Below are positions 55,600 through 64,000 of a stretch of 64,000 bases of DNA, one piece after another (within the stretch, counting starts at the first letter, position 1; the number at the start of each line of letters is the position of its first letter). Source of the stretch: Macrothele yani (lineage: Eukaryota; Arthropoda; Arachnida; Araneae; Macrothelidae); assembly GCA_039090855.1 (NCBI GenBank), contig CM076990.1, positions 203,117,232 to 203,181,231 on the forward strand. The letters run 5' to 3'. The notes beneath the pieces were generated by a model. The model did not search any database and was not told where the DNA came from. It saw only the letters and a list, made by a program, of their open reading frames with translations. The position numbers and the translations under genes are program-made.

Positions 55600-56816
55600 C
55601 AAGACCAGCTGACCATACCTGCTCATCCGATTTATACAGCTAATATCCAGAGTAACCGCCGTGTCAGCGCGGGCAGCAGCTAGACGGGCTGGTAGTGACT
55701 CAGTAAGGTGTGGAAGGTGTTCACCGGTATGTGGAGCCATGCTGACTGTAGTGCATCTGACAGCTGCTGGAGGGCACGTGGTGGAGGATCCATAGAGCGA
55801 ACAACACGATCGAGGTAGTCCCGCAGATGCGCAATTGGGTTTAAGTCTAGGGAATTAGGGGGCCAGGGAAGTACTTTGAAGTCAGGGTGCTCTTCGAACC
55901 AATCTCGGACATTTCTAACTGTGTGACACGTCGCATTGTCGTTATGGAAGATCTCATCCTCCCCAGGACAAACAGCATGTATGGGTGTACGTGGTCTGCA
56001 AAGATGGATTCATAACGAATTCGACCCATACCGCTTTGCACAGGTATGAGTGGACCCTAGAGAATGCCACGAAAACATTCCCTAGACCATAACGCTGCCC
56101 CCACCAGCTTGTGTTCTTCCAGCAATGGTTGAAGAGTGTTGGTTCTCCGATGTTTCTCACCTTATACGCCAACGTCCGTTCGTTCCATGAAGCAGAAATT
56201 GTGACTCATCGGAGGAGGCAATCCTTTGCCAATTAGCGGAGGTCCAATTCCGATACTGCCGTGCAAATGTAAGCCTTTTCTGCCTATGCACCTTCGTTAG
56301 CATAGGTGCAGCGACCATCCGTCTGCATCGGATCCCCATACGTTGCAGGGTTCGCTGAACTGTCATTTTAGACACACTTTCGGTAGTCCCCTGGTTCATT
56401 CGGCCAGTGAGTTGCTCCACTGTAGCGTGTCGATCGGCCCTCACGCACCTTCGAAACCGCCGTTCACATCTCTTATCAATGGCACGTGGTGATCCGCAGT
56501 TTCCACGTCGCTTATTTGCAATGGTATCATTTCTCCAATCACGATACACTTTAATCACAGCAGCACACAAACAGTTCACAAACTGCGCTGTTTCAGAAGT
56601 ACTGTCACTCTTGGCCAGAAAGCCGATAATCATCCCTTTTCGCAAATCTGATAAATCGCTCCTTTTATTCATGACAGCAACGAGTGATATGCTTTCAGAT
56701 TGCCTACAGCATATCTTATATACCTTCCAAGCCAGCTCGCGACGCGTGCCTTCTGTCATTGGCTACGCGCTGTTGACGTTAAAAGTAGGAGGTGGTCACA
56801 ATAATGTGACTCGACT
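55600..56816 (-). pseudogene. Tc1-like transposon; 200-codon open N-terminal part
   Basis: Minus strand. The frame 56759-56157 is open for 200 codons; the likely native start is MNKRSDLSDLRKGMIIGFLA (near 56672). It has two helix-turn-helix regions (TAQFVNCLCAAVIKVYRDW; RRFRRCVRADRHATVEQLTG) and IASSDESQFLLHGTNGRW with the first Asp. Downstream, frames shift: GEDEIFHNDNATCHTVRN (second Asp kept, about 55955) and NSLDLNPIAHLRDYLDRV, where Ala replaces Glu (about 55850), ending near GGYSGY-stop. The outer end ACAGTCGAGTCACATTATTG at 56816 is a plausible terminal repeat. Its partner near 55600 is poor. Confidence 0.85.
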
Positions 56817-57018
56817 GTGTATTTTGGAATATTAAGAGAAAGTCAAGTATAAAAATCTGACCCTTTTGAATATTTCCATTGATGGAAGTTACATGAACTT
56901 GAAGGTTGACTTTATCATTCTGAGATTGTCTCTTGAAATAGACTAGAATTGATTTGGAATACAATTTTATCGAAGGACTCAAAGATTCTTTAAAAACAGC
57001 TGTAACAAAAACAAAAAG

Positions 57019-57189
57019 CCACCCCGGTGGAGCAGTGGTCTAAGCGAAGACTTCTGATCATTCGTCCGAAAGGGGTCCAGGTTCGAATCCCGGTGAGGCA
57101 TGGATGTTGTGTGTGTCTCATGGCAGTGGCTCTCTCCGTTCCGTGGAACCGGTGGCCCTGCATTAGGGACGGGCGACTGCTTATAGCTC
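57019..57189 (+). repeat. SINE-A copy, 3'-truncated at a Tc1 junction
   Basis: GCCACCCCGGTGGAGCAGTG start, B box AGGTTCGAATCCCGGTG and body up to GACTGCTTATAGC, then a direct switch into Tc1 sequence at about 57190. The last 50 bases and the A-tail are missing. Confidence 0.85.
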
Positions 57190-57636
57190 ACATTGCCCTG
57201 ATCACCACTGTTGTAGCTGCGATGATTTGTCGCACTGTGGCCCTGCAGTTGCTGTGAACAATGCGCGATAGTCTTCGCTCCCCTGTGGCATCAATGAGCT
57301 GCGGATGACACAAGGCTGGACGACGATTCATCGTTTGGCCATCTGTACACCACTTTTGATACGTACTCACTACAGCGGCACGTGAACAACTCACAAGCCC
57401 CCACCCCTTTCCGAGATCGCAGTTCTGAGGCGCCGTGCCGTCACAATTTGTTGTTTATCAAATTCCGATAAATCGGCAGCTTTACCCAGCCTCACTCCAA
57501 ACACTCTACTAACCGAAAGCCGGTCCTCGGGTTGTATATATACTGCTATGTGAACTTCCCCTGCACCACCGTTTGTTCTCCAGGCGCGCTCATTTCTCTA
57601 GGCTGGGGATGGTCGTAATGTAATGGATCATCGGTG
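57190..57636 (-). pseudogene. Tc1-like transposon, 5' part only (family of 24828 and 33619)
   Basis: Minus strand from its outer end at 57636 (CACCGATGATCCATTACATT, TA at 57637-57638) through YQKWCTDGQTMNRRPALCHP and LIDATGERRLSRIVHSNCRA (DNA binding) to about 57190, where it is cut at the SINE. The catalytic domain is absent. Confidence 0.85.
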
Positions 57637-57638
57637 TA

Positions 57639-57678
57639 GATTTTCAGTTCTTGTAAAAGATTTTCAGTTCTTGTAAAA
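57639..57678. repeat. 20-bp tandem duplication
   Basis: ATTTTCAGTTCTTGTAAAAG occurs twice in direct succession. Confidence 0.9.
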
Positions 57679-57893
57679 GCCTTGTAGATCAATTTTTTTT
57701 TTCTGTAAGTTCATCTTCGATCCCCTTTCTTTGATCTTTTCAGGAAGTTCCTCTCATATTTCCCAGTTCTGAGGTAGCAGAGGCGGTGCCTACAAAAATG
57801 ACTTTGTCGTCAGCAAAATGAAGGTTAAACATTCTCCCTTAATGTTTTACTCCTTGTCTTGCAAGTTCAATGATGAAAGACATTCTGGAATAT

Positions 57894-58240
57894 GGCGCTG
57901 AAGAGTTCTTAAGAGCTTGTAGATGTGGCGCTGAAGAGTTCTTAAGATCTTGTAGATGTGGCGCTGAAGAGTTCTTAAGAGCTTGTAGATGTGGCGCTGA
58001 AGAGTTCTTAAGAGCTTGTAGATGTGGCGCTGAAGAGTTCTTAAGAGCTTGTAGATGTGGCGCTGAAGAGTTCTTAAGAGCTTGTAGATGTGGCGCTGAA
58101 GAGTTCTTAAGAGCTTGTAGATGTGGCGCTGAAGAGTTCTTAAGAGCTTGTAGATGTGGCGCTGAAGAGTTCTTAAGAGCTTGTAGATGTGGCGCTGAAG
58201 AGTTCTTAAGAGCTTGTAGATGTGGCGCTGAAGAGTTTGC
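57894..58240. repeat. 33-bp minisatellite, ten full units
   Basis: GGCGCTGAAGAGTTCTTAAG and AGCTTGTAGATGT make a 33-bp unit starting at 57894 and repeating to 58224 without length change, plus a partial eleventh. Units are nearly identical (unit 2 has one change, GAGCTTG to GATCTTG). As 33 is divisible by three, long frames stay open on both strands (CGAEEFLRACR repeats on plus, TLQRHIYKLLR on minus). No signal suggests translation. Confidence 0.95.
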
Positions 58241-58364
58241 ACATAAAATAATACTGATTTTTATTATAGATTTTCAATTTTTGTTGCATCATATTGTACG
58301 ACATTTAAATATTTAGAATGCATTTTGGTATGCAAATTATGTAAACCATTTATGGTATAAGAAT

Positions 58365-58816
58365 CGAAATGTTCGTCCGTCCGTCCATGGACAACATACT
58401 TCTGCACCAATTCATCCGATCTGAAAAATTCTTTTTGTGTTGGGTAACTTAAATTACGAAACGATCATACATACAACTGAGTCTTTTCCTGAAACACGCT
58501 GTTGTAGTTAGAAGGCGTAAATGCACATTTATAAATCAATGAAGGAAGATATATTCTTCAAACAATATTTAATAAAAATGTAAATGCTCGAGATGTATTT
58601 CATTTCATGTCAATTCGTGTAAAAATCCGATTGAGAAAAAAATTGTTTTTGTTGAAAACTATTTACTACGAACACTTTGCGAGCGTTTTCTGCTTTAAAC
58701 AATGCAGTTTTCCTGCCAAAGACATAAATGCATATCCCATTTTCCTTGCGTTCTTCACTTCTAAGTGATCTCTCCAAATATAATTTTTTGCGTCCGAAAT
58801 TCCACACTGTGAGGAA
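58365..58816 (+). repeat. Third module array, decayed, first segment
   Basis: GTTCGTCCGTCCGTCCATGG leader, then CATCCGATCTGAAAAATTCT and TTTTGTGTTGGGTAAC, matching the module of the 28030 array, with GTTAGAAGGCGTAAATGCAC in place of the G-rich site. AAATCCGATTGAGAAAAAAA near 58622 begins another module. Confidence 0.6.
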
Positions 58817-58826
58817 CATTTTGCAT

Positions 58827-59340
58827 GTTATCCAAGATGATCTTAATCCCGACTGGAGTAATGCAAGAATAATTAATACTCCTAGTAAACTTGGTGACCT
58901 TTTAATTGCAGAAAGTGTATATACAGGGGCTTCCGGAGAGCAATGTGTAATGAACATGCCCCCTATGAGTTACATAACGTTTGGAAATCACTTATTAAAA
59001 CAGTAAATTATAAATTGTAATATAAAATTACAATTGAACGTTTACCCACCCTACACCATTTCTTATTTCTATTATATATGTTACCATGATTTCTTCACAG
59101 ACCATTGGGCCAACAGTTTACGCAACAGTTTGGCGCATGTAGATTACTATTGGCTATTAACTTACCATGCTTCCCAGAATGCAATGATCTATATTATATA
59201 TAGATTAAATGTGTCTTTATTTATTACATCTGAGGATGAGACAGCCGCTGCCTCGAAAGTGCTCATGGTTTTAATTGTATATATTTCTCATCTTTTATCA
59301 TTAAATCGTGCTAAAGACGGACAACCTACATCGTTTCAGT
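58827..59340 (+). pseudogene. Penelope-like element, strongly 5'-truncated, with 10-bp duplication
   Basis: Covers only the end of the GIY-YIG protein (QDDLNPDWSNARIINTPSKL, GDLLIAESVYTGASGE) and the 3' region, about 90 percent identical by eye to 52545-53050. CATTTTGCAT at 58817-58826 and 59341-59350 is an exact target-site duplication. This fixes the true 3' end of the family at CATCGTTTCAGT. Confidence 0.92.
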
Positions 59341-59350
59341 CATTTTGCAT

Positions 59351-59839
59351 ACGTTTTCTAATTTCATAATTCGATAATTTCTACCGTCAGAAGTCGTAAG
59401 CTTATATTTCTATTTGAACAGTACATCTGCTTCAAAAAGCACAATTAAAAATATTATTTTTGCAACCGACTAAGAACTTTGCGCATATTGTCTACTTATA
59501 TAATACATGGTTTCTCGCTAGAGTGCGTTCCCTCACTAAATATCGGCCTTTAAAATTCTGACTTGAACACATTTTTTGCGTCAAATAAGTTTCCAATATG
59601 AGTAATATTTTGGATGTTCTTAAATTTTTATCCAGTACAGCTCCTTCGCTTCTCTAGGGCGCACAGGAAGTGCACGTTACGAAAACTATTTTTATTTGAT
59701 CTGTATCACCGATTCTACAAACTCAACTGAAATACGTAGGTCATTTAAAAGTTTTTTCGCAGTTCGCAGGCGCTCGGATGATGTAATCACTCCAATCGTT
59801 GCGCCAGTTGTGAATCGGACTTCAGTACACAAAGTTGTG
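59351..59839. repeat. Third module array, second segment, decayed
   Basis: Continuation of the array interrupted by the Penelope copy: TTTCTCGCTAGAGTGCGTTC near 59513, a TTTAAAATTCTGACTTGAAC block, and TTCTCTAGGGCGCACAGG near 59651 are in module order but diverged. Confidence 0.45.
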
Positions 59840-60615
59840 TTAACGTTTGCTGGCTAATTTGTTCCTGTTCCAAAAAATTCTACTTAGAAATGAGGAAGAA
59901 AGTGAGTCAGGTCAGATCTCGCGATTCAACATTAAAATTGAAACTTTGCGAGGAAAATTCTCTACTGAAATTCAGAAAGATTTGTGTGAAGTTTGTGGGG
60001 TTAGTGTAGTGGGTCGTAGCACAGTGTCGCAGTTGGCTTCTCGTTTTCGCCAAGGTTGGGAAAGCATCGAAGACGACACAAGAAGCTTCCGGCCATCAGA
60101 TGGAAAGTACGACACTTTTGTCAACAGAATTTTGGAAGAAGATCGACGGAAAACATACGAAGAGATTGCATATGAAGCAAACATGTCTACCGCTTCTTGT
60201 CTACAAAAGATATGCATGTCTACCCAAAGATTCGCCAAAGAAGGCCCGACATGCTCGAAGCTGGTGCCATTATTTTGCACGACAATGCGAGGCCGCATGT
60301 TGCACGTACAGTAAGGGACATTCTAGAAAAGTACAGATGGGAATTGCTTCCCTACGCGCCATACAATCCTGACATGAGACCACCAGAATATGACTTGTTC
60401 CCAAAACAGAAGAAGCCACTCCACGGAAAACAATTCAGGATGTTTCTAATGAGATGACCCGAGTAATCCGACGCCTCAACAACGGAGGTATCCTGACTGG
60501 AATAAAAGATTTACCCAAACGTTGGGCCGCTGTCATAAAGAAACATGGATTACTTCGAGAGCCTGTAAAGGTATGTTATGAAATAAATTCGTTTTTTAAG
60601 AGATAGCCTACAGTG
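59840..60615 (+). pseudogene. mariner transposase pseudogene with internal deletion
   Basis: The frame 59847-60314 begins with the DNA-binding part (IKIETLRGKFSTEIQKDLCE, RFRQGWESIEDDTRSFRPSD, ILEEDRRKTYEEIAYEANMS). It then jumps, and frame 60197-60457 continues RRPDMLEAGAIILHDNARPH (second Asp) and YNPDMRPPEYDLFPKQKKPL, where Glu replaces the third Asp. TRVIRRLNNGGILTGIKDLP then KRWAAVIKKHG forms the C-terminus to about 60565. The first-Asp region is deleted. Third mariner in the window with that same kind of loss. Confidence 0.85.
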
Positions 60616-60699
60616 TGCAACACTTTTGAAATTACCATTCTATTTCCTTCTTACCCAGGATACGATTTACTATGCAAAAAATATTGCTGACATTGTTTT

Positions 60700-61070
60700 C
60701 TTGAAATAGTGCGTAGTTCGTACCCTATAAGGAATAAATTTACATTCTAAGCCTCTAAAAGTCCGATTTGAGAATTTGCGTCTGCGTTGAATAGCGCCTA
60801 CTATGAGACACAATTCATGCGTACTTTCTGCTTTCCCGTAATTCACAGTTATCCACGAGGACGCTGAAATCCATGTCTCCATTTGACGTCTTATCCTCCC
60901 TTTTAAAGACAGATTGAAGTTTTCTTTCGTATCGGGTACCAGTCGCTGTGCAAATGCTTACATGCGTTATTTTTACACCGAATGTTGCAGAGGTTTACGG
61001 CTGCGAGACGTAAATGTGTGATTACCTGTGCGATCACATCTCCGTTTCTAAAATAAACGGAAATGCACAG
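60700..61070 (+). repeat. Third module array, last segment, decayed
   Basis: CCTCTAAAAGTCCGATTTGA, GAATTTGCGTCTGCGTTGAA and later GCGAGACGTAAATGTGTGAT, CACATCTCCGTTTCTAAAA follow the module order of 28030-29660. Confidence 0.55.
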
Positions 61071-62412
61071 ACTTAATTCTCGGTGACGTTATGTTATTAT
61101 TCATTACAAGCCTCAGATGATAGGTTTCCATTTTCCGATTGATGTTCTGCCATTACTTAGTTTTGCGCTACTAAACAATCTTTTGAATTAAAAGATTTAG
61201 TTATTACACTATAAAATTTTGCAGCACTAGCAGTTATGCCCGTTCTCCGAACGGTGAATCTGTAATTTTTTGTACATAAAATTAAAGAAAGGAAAAGTAA
61301 TTAAGGGAAAGAAAAGTAATTTAAGATCCGTAACTGTTTCACGATTTAGAACAGGGTCGTGACGTCAATGCATACGGTTTGACGTAAACCGGATCAGGCT
61401 TTGGCGCCCCTTAATTTTAAAACAAAATATCACGGAATTTTTACAGCATTTCAACGTTTCTGGCATAATTATCTTTAAACCTAATTTTCAGCAGTAAAGC
61501 TAAGCCTCCCTTTTAAACTGTTTAGTTTTTAGACTTTTTAGGTATCCGGGCTTTAAGGACTATCAGCATGCCAATTTTTAGATCTCAAAGTTATTGAGAA
61601 GTGGCCGAACAATTCGTGGAAAATTCAAGCAGAGAATGTTCCAAAGCCGCCATTTTTACTTTTATTTTTTTTATGCCGGCGGAAAACGCCAAATTTTAAA
61701 AGCGTCGCTACGTCATTAAGCATTGCGTCATTACTAGTTTGATTGTAGCCTGTCCTTTCACCCAATGAGAAGAGAGTGCTAAAAATAGCTGCGCCACCAT
61801 GGTAGCAGATCATGGGACCAGAACTTTCCTGTGTGCTACCATTGAAGACAGAGGAGGCCGTTTGTCCTTTTCCTTTGCGTCTTTAAAAATGCTTAAAAAT
61901 CAGAAAATGATTTTTCTTAATTTTTTTAAAAGAGGGATGATAGTTGAGGGTTTATGCTGTAAAAATTGCAATGCGTTATGATTTATAGTTTGCCATATAT
62001 CCGTTTTTTAAAATGGCGCGCATCGCGAAATAGAGAATTTTGTGAAATTTAAAATTTTAATTTCTCGTAAACTAAATCGAAATTCAAAAAAAGGGCGACG
62101 AGGTGCAAAAATTCAGCCAAGGCCCTACATGCCTACAAAGTTTCGTGGTTCTGTTGCTGTTAGTGTGTCCGGAACACGAACTGATAGCACTTTTTGATTG
62201 CCTTAATTTTGAAATACAATAGCTCTTGAAATATCGCCAACATCGAAAAACGGTTTATTTCAGCCTATTCTCCAAACAATTCTCTACAAACGATGTAAAT
62301 TCCCTATTTTTGTGTTCAATACTTTTTACGCTGCGAGCTAGGAAAGCCCGAATGTCGCGAAATTTCTAAAACAGCGGCGGCAGTTACTTTTTTTAGAATA
62401 GATAGATTCCTA
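61071..62412. other. Unassigned stretch
   Basis: No protein or repeat signature recognised. At 61774-61805 a CTAAAAATAG motif (MEF2-type) is followed by GCGCCACCATGG, an ATG in Kozak-like context opening a 60-codon frame (MVADHGTRTFLCATIEDRGG) with no known match. CCGTTCTCCGAACGG near 61233 is a small hairpin. Confidence 0.3.
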
Positions 62413-62686
62413 TAAATAAATAACTTCCGTAGTTAGGTGTAACTAATCATTTATTTATTTACTAGCCGAGCTTTCGCCCCTCAACGGAGGGCTTTTTAAA
62501 ACAAGGCTTCATACAACTGTATGAAAACTTCAAAAAGCTGTAGTATGCCTTGAAAAAGATCTATGTAGTCTTGAAAAACAGATGTATGAAGCCTTGAAAA
62601 AGCCCTTCGTTGAGGTGTGAAAGCTCGGCTAGTAAATAAACAAATGATTAGTTACACCTAACTACGGAAGTTATTTATTGATAGAT
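62413..62686. mobile_element. Fold-back miniature element, arms about 95 bp
   Basis: AATAACTTCCGTAGTTAGGT at about 62419 and its inverse ending near 62682; the arms include AACTAATCATTTATTTATTT, ACTAGCCGAGCTTTC and CTCAACGGAGGGCTTTTT (left) or their counterparts (right), about 95 percent alike. No coding capacity. A weak relative may lie at 63330-63390 (ACTAGCTTTTAGCCCATCGC). Confidence 0.85.
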
Positions 62687-63021
62687 ATGGGTGTGTTATA
62701 TTTTATTACAGATAGATTCTTCTTGTTTGAGGTACCGAGGAGAAGCAGATGCATGTGATTATTCCTTTAAAGAGGTAACAAAGTGTCACCAAAAATACTT
62801 TTACTGATTTGAAAAAGTATGGAGACGTGTCAATCACGACGACTGAATATAATATCGAGTCACGTATTACGTCACTGCTTGTTCAGGTGACAAGGGTGGA
62901 GCTTTCAAAGAAACGAGAAGGAAGCCATGCATTTGAAATAGGAAAACATTAGAATGTTGCTTGCGTGGAGAGAAAAATTTAAAAACAACAAACTATTCTT
63001 CATGCATTCAAACAAAAACAG

Positions 63022-63245
63022 CCTCCCTTGTGCCCGAGTGGTCAGAAGCGTAGGTTTCCGGCTAGTCGGGATCGGGTTCAAGCTGTGAATGAGGCGTTGG
63101 TGGTGTGTTTATCGTACGGCGCTGGATCTCCCCTCTTTCTGGAACCAGTTGCCCTAAATTAGGAATGCAAGAGTGTTCATAGCCCTTAAAGAGAGTGCTC
63201 ATAGCTCTTAAAGTTGTTCATGGTCACTAACCCCCAGCTCAAAAA
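63022..63245 (+). repeat. SINE-A body with class II tRNA-like head
   Basis: TTGTGCCCGAGTGGTCAGAA and GATCGGGTTCAAGCTGTGAA form a head different from the common SINE-A head, followed by GGTGTGTTTATCGTACGGCG, CTGGAACCAGTTGCCCTAAA and a tail in which CATAGCYCTTAAAGA is duplicated. Similar to the head of 42303-42530 (minus). Confidence 0.7.
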
Positions 63246-63410
63246 AGATCCCTTCAATGGCGCTTTTAAATATAGTCTTTAACACCTCTCTATCAAACCC
63301 CCAATGATACTGTGCTCCTTCTAGAATTATTTAGTACTAGCTTTTAGCCCATCGCTTTGCTGACGCTGCTTGTTGGTGTAGGCTTTGTTCAGCTAGAGAA
63401 CGGAACTCAA

Positions 63411-63466
63411 TGACTGCATTTAGGGTAATCGGAACTCAACGTCCCAGATTACCCTAAATGCAGTCA
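63411..63466. repeat. Perfect 20-bp hairpin
   Basis: TGACTGCATTTAGGGTAATC (63411-63430) and its exact inverse (63447-63466), 16-base loop. CGGAACTCAA occurs just before the left arm and again in the loop. Confidence 0.9.
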
Positions 63467-63714
63467 AATTACCCTAAATTCGAATAACAAAATACTCTGT
63501 TTTAAAGCTGTTTCCAAATTAAAAACTAAAACTAGGTTTTCTACCTTTTCTTTCACATATTTTACAATAAGCTAGATCTTTTTCTTTTTTAAATGCTCAG
63601 ATTGGCTTACTGGATTTCTGTAACCACAGTTTCAAATTTGCTTCTTGCAACCAGCTGCTACTAAATAGTTGCGAGTACTTTTCATTAGCAATACCTAGAC
63701 ATTGGCGGAGTTGC

Positions 63715-63984
63715 ATGGATATTCACTCCTCTTCCACATTCATATTAAGAATAATCAAATCAGCCATTGTTTCTCTTTCAACACTTACTCAACAACATGT
63801 TAAAGTGCACTTCATTCATAGTAAAATTCGTCAGCTTTATCTTAAGTTAAAAACAATCGCAGAGCTTACTAATGCTATAATACTGAATAATAGCTGTATG
63901 AAATTAGCCTTTGAAATCAAAGAAACAGTTGACACGTTTTACTACTCTCACCACAGTCTTAGATTTAATAAGGTCAGGTACTAA
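63715..63984 (+). other. Unrecognised 89-codon open frame near the window end
   Basis: MDIHSSSTFILRIIKSAIVS then IHSKIRQLYLKLKTIAELTN, NSCMKLAFEIKETVDTFYYS. The alternation of hydrophobic and charged residues faintly recalls loop segments of arthropod gustatory receptors, but no diagnostic motif is present and the frame could be chance. Confidence 0.15.
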
Positions 63985-64000
63985 AACTATGTGTCACAGT

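Noticed and set aside
57870..58316. Repetitive protein gene (CGAEEFLRACR repeats)
   Set aside because: The frame is open only because the unit is 33 bp; the opposite strand is equally open, and no splice, promoter or signal-peptide evidence exists.

Overview
This is a eukaryotic, AT-rich, gene-poor stretch, most likely from an arthropod genome and possibly a chelicerate such as a spider, scorpion or horseshoe crab. The arthropod call is an inference from the density and type of Tc1/mariner relatives, Penelope-like elements with GIY-YIG endonuclease ends, and abundant tRNA-derived SINEs. I see no intact host protein-coding gene, no genuine tRNA or rRNA gene and no prokaryotic feature. The only plausible host coding piece is one 87-bp exon-like segment at 31918-32004.

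About 22 Tc1/mariner-superfamily copies cover roughly a third of the window. All are decayed by frameshifts, stops, internal deletions or loss of catalytic residues. About 18 copies or pieces of one tRNA-derived SINE family (called SINE-A here) are scattered on both strands, several with clear target-site duplications. Four further tRNA-like repeat families (SINE-B to SINE-E, my labels) are present. There are also two Penelope-like lineages, an RTE-like LINE 3' end, hAT remnants and fold-back elements.

Layout: 1-3350, SINE cluster and AT-rich spacer; 3353-11018, Tc1, mariner and IS630-like remnants; 12049-14010, a palindromic tRNA-like element that runs into a 13-unit, 115-bp satellite; 14053-16770, Tc1 and mariner pseudogenes; 16957-17705, hairpin and minisatellites; 18933-19814, a mariner deletion derivative; 19951-24569, a nested structure with matching outer ends that contains a long inverted repeat around a Tc1; 24828-27412, Tc1 plus SINEs; 28030-29660, a higher-order repeat carrying ten regularly spaced CTCF-core-like sites; 30001-30782, a hAT remnant; 31918-32004, the candidate exon; 32351-33294, a fold-back with TTAA ends and 166-bp internal repeats carrying CRE sites; 33619-44207, four Tc1 copies with SINEs; 44480-44990, a second module array; 45690-50580, SINEs, a Tc1 nested with SINE and Penelope, then a LINE; 50591-54054, a Tc1 split by a Penelope-like element; 55600-57636, Tc1 pieces; 57894-58240, a 33-bp minisatellite; 58365-61070, a decayed module array interrupted by a Penelope copy and a mariner; 62413-63466, fold-back, SINE and hairpin.

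The genes here do not form a pathway. The history is one of repeated insertion into older insertions, which target-site duplications allow to be ordered at several places. The most unusual structures are the array of CTCF-like sites (28030-29660), the satellite growing out of a SINE-like palindrome (12049-14010), the TTAA fold-back with CRE-bearing repeats (32351-33294), and several retrotransposition scars. Coordinates of element ends are exact where a duplication or terminal repeat is cited and approximate elsewhere.
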